DNA from: Protonemura montana
Taxonomy: Eukaryota; Arthropoda; Insecta; Plecoptera; Nemouridae
Direction of reading: 5' to 3'
Assembly (NCBI GenBank): GCA_947568835.1
Contig: OX387606.1
Coordinates: forward strand, 20,933,225 to 20,997,224
Length of the DNA stretch: 64,000 nt
The notes under the pieces are model-generated. The model ran no database searches. It saw nothing but the letters and a program-made list of their open reading frames with translations, and was not told the DNA's origin. This document shows, piece by piece, positions 13,975 to 59,581 of the stretch (position 1 is the stretch's first letter; each line of letters starts with the position of its first letter). Position numbers and translations under genes: made by a program.

Positions 13975-14110
13975 AAACTCAGAAAGAACAGGAGGAGCAA
14001 AGGACACGGAGGAGGAAGAAGGGGGGAGCAGGTTGGGAGCAGGAGGAAGCAGAGGACTAAGTTAGGAAGCAGGAGAAATCAGAGGAAGAAGAAAGAAAAT
14101 AGGAAGCAGG
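13975..14110 (+). repeat. Polypurine (GGA/AGA-rich) tract
   Basis: About 135 bases that are almost wholly purine on the plus strand, built from irregular AGGAGGAAG-like units. Simple-sequence DNA with triplex-forming potential; the frame across it is not a gene. Confidence 0.7.
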
Positions 14111-16111
14111 AGGTTATCTCCTGGACAACTCTCACGGCTCTTTAGACGTGGCTGAGATCAAATTTGTCAAAGTTGTCAGCTTCGAAGCTTTTCCTCTCAA
14201 ACTGTTATTCACGCTGCGAGTTTCGATTTCATAGGACATAAGTCAAATTGTCCACCCAACATAATACTTTCAAACGCCATCCCACCAACAAATCGAGGAA
14301 TGTCTTCGCTTTCCGCACAAGAATCACACGCGGGTTCAATTAGCGGGCAGATCTCGCGGTGGTCACTCGCGTCCACGGCGCGGTCCGGCGCAAGGAGGCG
14401 CTCTTAGAATGCGGCACCCCTTTGAGTAGCGACGCCGACAGGGTAATCAAGCTCACGTGTGAATGCCAGATAGCCGACTCGGCGGGACGACGAGCAAAAA
14501 GTCATCCAACATGAGAGAGACTTGATTGAGATTTGATTCGACCAAGGCCGCACGGCCGCCTCAAAGCGCTCCGACCGCTCGGCTAGCGCTGAGCGGCTCA
14601 GCTCAGTCCATATCTTCGCGTAGTAGCATAATCGGGAAATAATATTGCGAGCGAGGTAATAATTTGTTTGGATATGTTTGCTGGTCTTGGGACTGCACAT
14701 TGCTTTGGCGTCTTTATTAATCATGTTAATATTTTATGGAAAACCAATTTCTGGATAGATTTTCATTTAGCATTAGCGTGGCCAGAAAGTTTCTACAGGG
14801 GGACTATTTCATGTTACCCCATTCTAGATGTATTTATAAGTTTCAAAGGAAATAAAAATGCTTCAATGTGGCTCTAAACAATGAACCGCATTCTGTCGGT
14901 ACTTTTAAGCTATAAAGTAAACCAATATGTTTTCTTTTGCATGGACTAGAATCTCCTCCGGGCAGCACGAGACGAAAGGGATAGCAAGCCAGGGTAACGT
15001 TCCCTGTGGAGGGTACTCCTTCTATACCTGAGTCCCAGATCGCGGTCCCAATCAATTGATAAGGCGTGGTGCGTGGTTATTGTTGGGAAGTGTAAGATGT
15101 CGTCAAGTCCACAAGCCAAGAGCAAGGCCGAGCCTCGGAGGATGAAACCCAATCCGATGACAATCGCCTGCTGCACCGAAATCTGGTGGAAAGGCGATAC
15201 AGCGCCTTGCAGTCGGGAAAAATTCTAAGAAGTGTAATTCGACTCGGCGCCCAGTAGATAGAAAACTCTCGATCGAGATGGATCGGTACTTTAATGACAT
15301 CATTGAATTTCATGATTGAGTCACGTATTTTAAACAGCACGCTAGGAAGTTAACGTTTAGCTAGCTTAAGAATTTCATATTAAACAAAGAGTTTATTCCG
15401 TAAAAAGCATTGAAAATGTGACCTTACATTGCAGCAATTGGGAGTTTGGTTCTTGAATTCGCACAAACATGGAATGTGAATTTTGCGTTTGTAATCAATA
15501 TTTGCATTATTAAAGAGCCAGGAGAGCATAAACTCCCCACGCACTGCATAATGCCACCATGAACTAAAAGCCAGGATAAGCATTGTGTCGAGCTGGCCCA
15601 GCGTGTTTTCTGGAGATTAAGATGGTAATGGATCCGAGGGTCGCCGTCGAAGCCCATCTCTAGTTTCAGCCGACTCCTCTGCGTCTCGTACTCTCAGCGT
15701 GTACCGACCAGAGAGCATGTCACTGCACTGTCACCGTCACCGCGTGACAGGCGATGTCTTCAGCCCTTGACGGGACGGGACGCTTGTCATATGGACAACA
15801 AGTGGAAGACCACTTTTCAAAGCAGGCACGAGGTGGACACACAATGCGATTGTTCGGGTGCGACCACTGCGAGCGTTCTTCGGCTCGGATGGGCCGTAAC
15901 GTCATTTGTCGTCATTGGAACAAAATCAATACAAACAGATATTTTTTTGGGGGTGGCCATTGTGAAATTAGCCTGTTCTAATTGGGAGAGTTGGGTGGTC
16001 TGGCTTCTACGGGCTTAAGACGTTTAAAAACATATTACCAAAGAGATTGTTGCTGCCGATTACTGGCAAATTCGCCAGAGAGCTGGCGTCAGTCCATTGC
16101 CAAATTAGTAC

Positions 16112-16816
16112 CTAATGCTGAAATTCGGCGCTCAACTCAACTAATGGGACACATATTATAACTTCTGAAATTTCATATATCTTTTTGTTAACAAAGCCAA
16201 AAAATCTGCTCATGAATTCTACGAGAATAAAGATTGTACCCATGCAATTTCTGTAAGCGTAATTTCCATCTATATTTGCTTCGGTTTGAGCAATCTGAAC
16301 TAAAATTCTTGTAACGAGTGCACTCAAGCAATGTGGGCGATATACATTGTGTCGGCGCCGACCTATAAGGTTATTAAGGTACCGATAAAGGAATTGCTCC
16401 CTTTCTTTTCCTCTGCTACGCGCCCCAAAAATACAAAATAATCTCAAATACCGACACTCATACTCGGTGAACCGTGAAATCTCTGGTCGTCGGCGACGGT
16501 ACCTGTTCGAAAGATGGTTTCCAAAGTCCGCCACGCTACAATACACACCGACAATCTGATAGGCACACATCATAGGCGGCATGTGGAAGAAGACAAGGCT
16601 TCGATTCTCTGTGCTTCTTTCGAAGGGAACCAGAATTTTGATTGCAATAATTACACGTACACCCATGGAACTGGGTGCCATGCAAGACGTACTTCCAAAC
16701 CAATAGCACAAGATAGAGCAAAGAACCGACCTTTTTGCCAACACAAGCTTTAAAAAAAGCTTTGGCAATAACCTGCAGAGAAGCTTTATACTAGAGGCAC
16801 CCTTCCCTTCGCCCAT
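16112..16816 (-). other. Orphan 234-codon open frame, unrecognised
   Basis: This is the longest unexplained frame in the left intergenic region. The product starts MGEGKGASSIKLL and is rich in hydrophobic and Arg/Cys residues. No domain is recognised, no partner exon is apparent, and the composition is not clearly protein-like. It may be chance or a decayed transposon piece. Confidence 0.15.
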
Positions 16817-17404
16817 GGGTTAAAAGAAATCCTGTGTCGGCCGCCGCCATTTGTATTATCTCCTGTGATCTCGACCCAAGTCCCGACACACACATTGTAC
16901 TCGTAAGATTAGTATTTAAGGGATGAAGAAAGATAGCTGAGGTAAGTGAAAAGATCGGTTTCAGCTTATTGGTGCAGTTTTTCCTATATAGGGTATATAC
17001 CCTTCAGCAACGAGCATTGGTCTAGGAAGACCACTCTGTTCAGGACCATCAACGCCGCGATGGAATTCACTCTTGGCGGCTTGTAGTTTGCTTACAACTT
17101 GTATGCAGCCATATCGTTATTAGAAGATTAACTGTTAGCAGATCATTGCCCGTGCATTGTGCACAGCCATCATTGTGCTCCCCTGTCGGCACCGACGAAA
17201 GCAAGTAGCGAACCCTTATTTGTGCAGCAGCGACAAATAATGCAGACCATCGCAGACCTCCAGCCACCTGTACGTGCAGGACGGCTGTAACAACTGCAGG
17301 GAATGATATGGACAATGCGACAGGAATGCAAGGATCTCAGGAAACATAACCACACTTTCGGGAATGTCTCAATCATAGTTTTATCATTGTTTCAAAGATC
17401 ATCA

Positions 17405-18050
17405 CGGCTTTGCACAATGTTTTATTTTTGTATTTATTTATTTTTTCCAAGAAAAAACTGCAATTTGCATGTTAAATACAGGTGGCAGAAAAAATACTAA
17501 AACTATTTACCTAAACTATCTTCTATTGCTAATTCTAACATCTTCCTTCTAAAAATGTCAACATTATTTTCAGTTCCTTTCATTGCACTTTTCTTCATTC
17601 CATTCCAATCTCTACCCGTTCTATTTAAAAAAGAGTATTTGCCTGTGTCGTTCTTCATTTTTCTTATCACAACATTATCTTCATGTTCTCTTCAGCACCC
17701 ACAATTTTTTTCATCCATTTCTATCTTTTCACTCAACTCTTTCCATCCACTGCTTCCTTTCATAATTCTGAAGAAATTGCACAATCTATCTTATTTTCTT
17801 CTTTCTTCCAGCGATACCCATCCTAATTCTTTTATCATAATTGAAGGTCGTTCCCACATTCTTACACTTTCCCCATAATCCTTTACAAACAAGTTCGTCT
17901 TTTTTATTCTTCCAGTTGCTGCCAGTCTTTCTACCTTTTCCAATTCCTTAATTTCTGATTTCTCATAGGGATACCATACCGAGGCTCCGTATTCTGTCAC
18001 TTGTCTCACCAAAGCAAAATACACCTTTTCTAAATTTATATTTTAATAGC
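17405..18050 (-). pseudogene. 5'-truncated LINE remnant (reverse transcriptase C-terminus)
   Basis: Read on the minus strand, the frame begins VYFALVRQVTEYGASVW and continues through KELEKVERLAA and ELGWVSLEERR. This is the thumb/C-terminal region typical of Jockey/CR1-type retrotransposon polymerases. It is broken by stop codons after LEERRK and after DEKNCGC, then resumes with RTGRDWNGMKKSAMKG and VDIFRRKMLELAIED. An A/T-rich AATAAATAAATA-type 3' tail follows near 17410-17450. This is a dead fragment that lacks the catalytic part. Confidence 0.75.
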
Positions 18051-18179
18051 AACATCAGGAGGGTGGTCATATTCACCCCATAGAAGTATTAATCAGTAAA
18101 AATCTCCACTTTTTCCAAACACCTCGCTTTAAAGGCACCCAGAAATAAAGACTAAATAAATTTCGTCGACTGCACACCT

Positions 18180-19560
18180 GTGACGCTGACACATCTAACT
18201 TGGGACGCGTGATAACGCACGTGCGTTGATGATGCATTAAGTTGTGACGCAAAACAGTCCGACGCACTACGTCGTCATCGTTCCCACGGCACACCAATGG
18301 GATGTTGCACAATTTTCCACGTGACGTCGAGATCCATGGGTGTGCGGGCACGTCATCGAGTGCGTATAAAGACGTCACGAGCGCTCACGCAACCCCAAAG
18401 AAATGCGTTGGTACGCACGCATCTGTTGGAAATATACGCACACTGTGTTAGCGGGACACTGGGTCAGTGCCGTCGTCGCGTCGTTCCCGTGAGCGTCACC
18501 CAACCGCGTCCTCGTCACGCTCTGGACGCGTCCGACGACGCCTGTGACGCTTGCCGGTGTGACGCGACACCGACGTCGACGTCGAAGTCAGCGTCGCCCC
18601 GCCCCCACCGCAGTCACTTTCACATGGCGCCAGACGCCAAGGGAGGAAGCGTCGGGACATTGGCGTCACGACGCACAGCGCTGGCACGGGGTCACGATGC
18701 TTACGCTTCACGCTTAATTTCCTGCAATCTTTATGTAGGATTAAATCAACAAAATTCCCAGCGGTTTGCTACGACGTTCCTGGCTCGCCTGGTGTGCCTT
18801 TCACATGCTTCGTTTCAAACCCAGGTTGCATTCTGGGCCATCACTTACGAACAGACCAATCGATTACCATTTCAATTTAATAAAATTTCTCAGCAGCATT
18901 CTTAAAATGTTGTTCCCAAAGCGTCCCAATGCGTGCCTTATTGCTCCTCGCAGACCGTGTCCTGGCCCGCGCATCGCTATCTGGATCCGTTTGTATCACA
19001 ACATCAATTCCGATTCCTCTGCAGCGAGACCCCGCCCTCTGTTCCCTCTCCACCCATCGTCCCATGGATGCTGCTGCGCGGTGGTCCCTCCCCTTTGCGT
19101 GATGCCTGCCTGCCAGCCACCCCAAACTTCGAAGGGTACCCTGAACGCACGGCGGCGCAAGTAACCCCTAGTGTCAAACACACGCTCGACGGAGCAAGTC
19201 GTCTCTTAGCTCGCGCTCAGTTCACACGGAACCTCCAACCCGGTGGGACGCCGTCAACGTGTCGGGAGTCTCGCGTTAGCCTAGGTCGGACGAACAGCAC
19301 AAGTTTCCCATCCGACGGACGCCGAAAGACGTCGGTGCCGACGACGCAGAGCGAACTGTGATCGGGAAAGTCTCCGGTGAAGCATCCGTCGATTAGCGCG
19401 ATGTCGACGCCTCCTTCGACGCCGGCCGTCGCGTGACACTTGCGCCAAGCGGACCGTGATGACCGTCGATTTACTGGATCGCTCGACGAATTAATCGAGC
19501 AGAATCGCGACTCGGGGCCGAGCGAGATTCGAACACGGTCTAAAGTACGCAAGGTGCTTG
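18180..19560. other. CpG-rich tract rich in GTGACG / GACGTC motifs
   Basis: The DNA is much richer in CpG than its surroundings, with many copies of GTGACGC and CGTGACGTC, CRE-like half-sites among them. A TATAAAG occurs at about 18365. Long frames here, such as 18297-18905, look like side effects of GC-rich composition. Its position upstream of the proposed leader exon suggests a promoter-proximal CpG region for toy, but that is inference. Confidence 0.35.
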
Positions 19561-19699
19561 CATTTGAGTGCGTGCCGCTTCACACGCCTGTGATACGCAT
19601 TTTTCGCGGACTTTCTTTCAGTTTTTCGCGTTTGTTATCCGAAGGACTTTGATCGTTTCGCGGTGTTTCGCATTTTCTTTAAATCAGTCGTTTAAAGTG

Positions 19700-19822
19700 A
19701 ACGCTTAAAGCTTTAGTGAGTCAGTGTGTGCATTTTTTTGGTGATCTAAAATTTCTTCGTTTCATCGCTTGCCGACTTGTTCCCAACTTGTGCAAGTCTG
19801 CAAGCTACAGCCAAGCGACAAG
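19700..19822 (+). promoter_or_regulatory. toy: Possible toy promoter and non-coding first exon
   Basis: An arthropod-type initiator (GAGTCAGTGTG, near 19716) is followed by about 100 nt without any ATG, ending at a consensus donor (GACAAG|GTGAGC at 19822/19823). It could splice to the acceptor at 22847. There is no transcript evidence, so this is only a candidate. Confidence 0.25.
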
Positions 19823-20943
19823 GTGAGCACGAATATTCCTGAAATCCCGGCCTGCATTCTCCCCTCTCGGCACCGCGATGCCGTCGCTTTCGCCGGACAG
19901 CTGTTACCTGTACGACGCTGGTAACACTACGCCGTCGAGGTCCGGCGTCGGCGTCGGTGTGCTGTGGGGCTAACAGATGGAAATTTCACCGTCTGGGCTT
20001 CGTTGGGTCGATTTTCTAGTCACTGTTCATACAATACTTTGTATTGTGATTTTCCTGAACGTGGAGACCAAACATTTCATAGGAATCTCACGGGAATTTG
20101 ACCTGTGAAATATGTTGACTTATATTTTTATCAGTAGGCATGATTGACAGAACAAAGTTATATATTTAACGAACGCCGCACATGTAATCAGAATTGCAAT
20201 TGATCATTTTCGATAATTGGTAGGTACAAACTCAAAGGTACGGCTTTCAAAACATGCAAAATTATTGCTACTAAGCCGTTGGATCCGTTCCATTTTCTAT
20301 GAAACAAAACGACCAAAGTAATTTAGTCGAGTACTTGTGATGAAAATTCTATGGCTACAATTTAACGAAGTACAGAAGGGAATAACGCTCTAAGTACACG
20401 AGGACTACACATGATGATCAAAGACGCACGCGACGCACTGTTTTTGAACGACGTCGAGTGTTTGGCGTCGGCGTCGCGGCGTCGGCGTCTCGTGGATCGG
20501 TTTGCCGCGGTCGAGTGTCACGCTCCTCGCCGATAACGTGGTTAAGATTATCAAGTGCGTCGCCTCCCCCCCGAGGTCTTAATGGGCCGCGTTGCAGTCA
20601 AGTACAGAATCAAAGAGCGCGGAGGAAAAAACACAAAAATTTGTACACTACATCTCGAGCTATAACCACGTCACACTTGAACCGTTGAAAGAAAATGAGT
20701 TCTTTGGTGTGTTTTTAATGATATCAATATTTGACAAAAGAGTGCAACATCAAAGTAAAGGATCCTTTTTCTGAAACTTTCATGTGAAAAGAGACTCTGA
20801 ACAAGAGCGGCTCACTTATTTAGTTGCACTTGTCTCTTAACAAACATTTGCAGTGCGTTCAAATCCCCGCACGAATATCATAATTCCTTATGATGGTTTT
20901 TAGACTCATGTCTACTTGATTTAGGCTTAGCACTAGTTTTAAC

Positions 20944-21041
20944 AAAAACTATTTGAAATGGGTTTTGAATGCTAAGTAAAGGACAAAGGGAAATTTAGTT
21001 GTCCTTTACGTAGCATTCAAACCCCATTTCAAATAGTTTTT
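20944..21041. repeat. Near-perfect 42-bp inverted repeat (hairpin)
   Basis: Arms at 20944-20985 and 21000-21041 are complementary except for two positions, with a 14-nt spacer. Each arm reads AAAAACTATTTGAAATGG outward-in. It could be a MITE remnant or a transcribed hairpin. Confidence 0.85.
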
Positions 21042-22847
21042 AACATAATTCCTGCGCGCAATTCTTGAATACCACCGAGTGTTAATGATGATGATTGCGA
21101 GCTATCTTTTTGTACGAAGCCATCGTGAGTTGTTGCATTGCGAATCATGGACAAGTCATGCACCCTTGAGAGCAACGCAAGTACGTTTCGTGCGACCCCA
21201 GACCAAACATCTCGATGATGGTCGTTGGCCATCATCCACCACACGCACAAAATATCACCAAAAGACTTGCACATGATCGATTCCACTATTATTACATGAA
21301 TTAACTTTACAAGCTAACGTCAAACCCCCTGATATCTTAATATGAATACATAACACTCCAACGAGTTTGAATATGAGAACATGTTGGAACTAATCGATAA
21401 AGTCCCCGATTTCCTTAAATATGCCATTAGAGGGATCAAGTCGTGGATGCAATCAAAGCGGTTCTTGACGCACAGACTAACTGTGTTAGTAACGGCATAT
21501 GTTGTAAGTTATGAGGGTTATGAGTTAGGGGTGGGTTTGTTCGTGGGCCCACAGCTTGTACATGGGAGTGCCGAGAAGACGGATACAAAGCATATTGTGT
21601 TGGTCTACCTGCATGCTTGCCACGGTGTTGTGATTTATGATGGATATTTGACACACATAAACACCACTTTGCTGCTCCTTTGTATGAGTCGAGAGCGTAG
21701 AAACAATGTCAAGAATGAAGTGAGCTTGTAAAGGCAAGGCACTGTTGATGTTTATTTATATTAAAATGTATGTATATAAAGATCCCTGTTTTATTTTACA
21801 TGTTCATTTAAAAATATCAACCGTTTTTGCGAGAGTAAATCAGGAAAGAATCTTCGGATGAGGGTGCGTGCTTGAGTATAAGTCACAGTAAACGCAACGG
21901 CAAACCGTTTAAAGTCTCGGATAGTGCACTTGTAAATCATTTTAACATTTAAAAAAATGAATCAAAATCTCAACTTATAACTCTTGGTCGGGACTTGCTT
22001 TCTGGCATTATAACGGACTGGTACTTCAAAGCTCGGCACGCAAAAATATGTACAAACTCAGAAAATGCATCGTATATTTGATATTTGATCAAAAAGCGAA
22101 TATGAATAATATTTCACATATCATTGTTCCTGTCGACCAAAATCAACCAGACGAGCATAACGATCGCACTAAATCAAACCTTGAAAACTAAACTGTAAAA
22201 TATTGAAAAAGTTGGACTAAATTTATTTTTTGCTCTCAGTTTGTCGCAAAATTTTCCAACTCAAACAAGCGTGAAAAGCCATGCGATTTTCTGCCACAAA
22301 CTCAGGTTTTTGTGTCGAAATATATGCAGAGTTGCTATGCATTATTGTGATTTTCCAGATTTATCCTGAAATGTTCCCAACTCAAACGTTGAATCGCTTT
22401 CCCCTGCCATTTTCCAGCGCATAGAGTGAGCGATATCGCTATTCTTCCTCGTCCATAAAACCGTGGCTGACAATATAGGGGTGCAATCAGCGTGTACCAT
22501 CGATTCACATTTTAGCTCACAGAATACGTTTGCTGAATTATCTAAAAGACAGCAAAGTAATTTACCAGTATAGCGTAGTTGGAAGTAAACTAATGTGCAC
22601 TTTGTAATTTGCATTAAGTACACAGCTGATGCTGTTCCGAAGTTAGCAACAATCTTGGGAAGACTCTGATACATCGCTGGCAGCCACCTTAACTTGTCTA
22701 AGCTACTATCATAGAGGGAAATACTGAAAAGTAGCTTCCAAAGCAACTGGGAAAAAAGCTGAAACCAAATTTGAAAAATACTCTGGCATTTCTTAGGCAT
22801 AATTCCCCAGTTGCTAGCATCGTTTTAACTCTCCACCCGTTTTCTAG

Positions 22848-23127
22848 GAGGTCCGCGCGGCCAGCGGCGTAGCGCGCGTCCCAACGTCAGTGGCGAGCGG
22901 TCGATCCCGTCGGCAAGCTGGGAGCGAGCCTGCTGCAGCACCGTGAGGCGGCCTGCACGTTCGCCGCCGGGACGACTTCGCCGCCTCCAAGCGGCAAGTC
23001 GGCGTACCCCGGAACGGCGCCTAGCGGGGGCGGCGGGGGGCTCCACCACAGGACGCTGATTGGGGCAAGCCTGGTGGCCGGCGGGGTGGCCAGGGAGCCG
23101 ACCTGCGCCGACGCCGCGTTCTGGAAG

Positions 23128-23140
<13 letters not shown>
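22848..23140 (+). CDS. toy: toy exon with 5' leader and start codon (MPHK)
   Basis: The acceptor CCGTTTTCTAG (22847) opens a 293-nt GC-rich exon that ends at ATGCCTCATAAAG|GTGAGC. Coding is 23128-23140 (MPHK plus one nt, phase 1), with A at -3 of the ATG. MPHK joined to GHSG is the start found in several protostome Pax6 proteins. The frame upstream of the ATG stays open for 85 codons back to a TAG at 22870, without another ATG. Confidence 0.7.
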
Positions 23141-57051
<33,911 letters not shown>

Positions 57052-57261
57052 TCTCAGCTGTTCGGGTTCCCCGGCTCCCGGCTGCTGATGCCGCCGCCGC
57101 CGCCTCCACCGTCGCAGGGAAGCCCGAGTCTGCAGGGAGGCCTGCACACGCACAACCCTTCCATCCCCGGGGGCGGCGTCGCACTCTCGCAAGCCCTGCG
57201 AGATGTCGCCGCGCTAGACGCCCACGGACTGCACATGGCCCACGCACAAGGACAGCGATAG
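57052..57261 (+). other. toy: In-frame, coding-like extension after the toy stop
   Basis: Sixty-nine sense codons in the toy frame, starting SQLFGFPGSRLLMPPPP and ending HGLHMAHAQGQR before TAG. Third positions are strongly G/C-biased and the codons look like those of the toy exons, unlike the AT-richer 3' DNA after 57270. This suggests translated sequence, by readthrough or by a splice form that removes the TGA. Confidence 0.5.
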
Positions 57262-58720
57262 ACTATCTGTTAGTGTCACGGGACTACGAGTGGTCCATTG
57301 GACGTGATGGGCGAACCAGATGACAATTGATTTGAGCAAAAGGACAACGGAGTGACGCTACAGAAGACGGTCTACTGGTGCGCATTTGCAGTGACAAGCA
57401 TTCGCAGTGTGCATGCGGACGACACTTAGCCATTGATGTGGGCGATCTTTTGGTTCTTGGCGACAGACTCGGATGCCCGCAGTTGTCAGTACTTGGTGCA
57501 CAAGAACAGCTTGACAGACAAAGTTAACGCATTGTCAACGGTTTAGTGGTGTCTATTGGCAAGGGTGGGCCGGCGCCGACGTAGATCTAATGGCGCGAGT
57601 GTTGCGACAGGGGTGTCATTTGGTAAACGACTGGGACGCTCTTTTCTGGTAGCGGCGAGTGTTTGTTCTTTTGATGAAATACCCGGATTGCTCACAGGGT
57701 AAAACTGTTCTCTCTATAGTGCATTGGGAATTGCCCATCGCACGGAAATATAAAAAAATAAATGTGCCAAAAGCTAAACATAACGAAGTTTGTAAGATAA
57801 TTTAAATTCCAAGAAAAGGTACAAAGATTTAGCGTAAAAACAAACTATCGTAATGGATAAATTATTTTATTGTGCAGTATTAATAAATGTTTGGTGGTGA
57901 TTCGTTCGTCTGTGACTGGTTGCCGGTAACTGGCGACTGTGGTGTGCGAGCGTTGGTATGTTTGGCCGAGTCTCGCAATGCGTGCATGGACCGACCACGT
58001 ACACACTTTTGTGCGCGAGTCTGTGAGAACTGCGTGCATCTAGTGCGTAGCTATTTGATTGAATGTGTCCAGAAGTAATTAACTGTTCGGAAAAAGAGAG
58101 CGTCTGCCGTCTAGGAGAAAACTAGGAAATATTTGTGTAAATTTATCATATTTGTTTGGGATGTGATATGCATTTCGCTTAACGATTGTGTTTCGTAAAG
58201 GAATGAAAACGATGGCCAAGTATTTATATAATTTATTCTGATTCCTGTTCTTGTCTTGTCCCTGATTTACATTGATTACTCCTGAATTTTTAGAATCGAA
58301 TGAGAAATAAATCATTACTGAAAACATGTTCATTCAACTCTCTGTTTTGGTTGCCAATAAGCCATTCACCCAACTTTCTGTGAATTGTAAATATGCGAAA
58401 AACTACCTGATGCAAAGTGAAAACATTCTATTAACTTAAGTGAATGTTTTACCTAATCTGTCTGGTTCGAAATATTTTTGGACAACCCCGTTGACAGAAA
58501 ACGATACAAAAAACCACTCCCCAGTCCAAGTGAAAGAATCGAGCGCAGTATTTTGTATCGATCATGAAAACGAAGACGAGCCCGGACGTAAATGTTGTCA
58601 CCCAGTGGATTACTTGCTGTGATTATGTATAATTATTAACATTACACATTTGTATAGTTGTTCTAGTGTGTAGCCGTTCTCATATGTGCGAGTCAATAAA
58701 ACGCATTCCAAGTTCCAAAA
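57052..58720 (+). other. toy: toy 3'UTR (extent inferred)
   Basis: AATAAA signals lie at 57757-57762, 57882-57887 and 58695-58700. The last is the most distal before the opposing TM7SF3 signal. Which one is used cannot be told from sequence. Confidence 0.45.
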
Positions 58721-59198
58721 AAAGCGCGTGGTTTTATTTCAAAAGTGACAGCAATAAAAACAAAAGAAAGTCGGTCAAATGGCCCCAAAACCGATCGACA
58801 TCCTTACCAGAATAATCCCTGCTAAAATGCATATCATTACATTACATCCTATTCTGCAAAAACACCGTGTAAAAACTGGATAAAAAATCTACCTTTGATA
58901 CATTGCCCTATACTTGACTAGCAACCTCTCAAGGCGTTTCACGACTTGAATCCTACAAGAAGAACGCTTCCTAGCGCCCGTTTCTCGCATTTCTTGCTCT
59001 TTTGATTCACTCTGTATTACCGGGAAGACGTAGAAGTACGTGGGACACTTTCCAGATCCCTCTGGAACATGGGAACAACTCAACGAAAGGACATTAGGTG
59101 CAAGTAATGTACAAATAAAACTAGGGCTTCATGCAACATTACCAATAGAAGCAATGGCGACGTCGATCATTTTAACAGAATACCAACTGTTTATTGAA

Positions 59199-59581
59199 CT
59201 AAGAAAAGAGTTCCCGTTTGGTCCAGTTTCCCTGCGGCTCGTCGACTGGAAACTTCGGCAGAACGGCAAATGTCCTCGGACCGCTCGTGGACGCAGCTGC
59301 CGGGGCGTTGTACTGAGTGTCCGGCAGGTAATTAGGGTTATAAGGGAACTCGTTGTGGTGCGTCGCGACGCTACCATACTGACGTCGAGCGTCGGCCAGC
59401 AACGGGTCCCGATCGGTGTCGTCTCGGCGTCGAAGTCTTGCACGGGACGGCGTCGACACGCGGGTTGTGCGCGCTTCGCAGTGGTGTGGCGACGGGAACG
59501 GTGGACGCCCCCACTGTTGGTACCACTGGTAGGTAATGCCCAGAGCGGCCAGCCCCAGCCAGACGCTCACGAGGATCACGT
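59199..59581 (-). CDS. TM7SF3: TM7SF3 last exon, TM7 and cytoplasmic tail
   Basis: The acceptor TTTTCTGCAG is followed by DVILVSVWLGLAALGITY (TM7), WGRPPFPSPHH and a polar tail ending KRELFS-stop. A minus-strand AATAAA lies at 59190-59195 and another at 58741-58746. Confidence 0.88.

Larger units (their letters stand above)
8302..17404. other. Gene-poor intergenic DNA
   Basis: I see no supported gene. Open frames are short and lack splice-linked partners. The region holds a copy of an interspersed repeat (10780-11110), a GT microsatellite (13521-13551), a GGA/AGGA-rich polypurine tract (13975-14110) and one longish orphan frame on the minus strand (16112-16816, listed separately). Confidence 0.5.

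Noticed and set aside
18297..18905. 202-codon plus-strand frame in the CpG-rich tract
   Set aside because: Arg/Thr/His-rich text from repeated GACG motifs, with overlapping frames on both strands; no domain or splice partner.
21381..21731. 116-codon plus-strand frame
   Set aside because: No recognised motif or splice partner; antisense frames of similar length overlap it.
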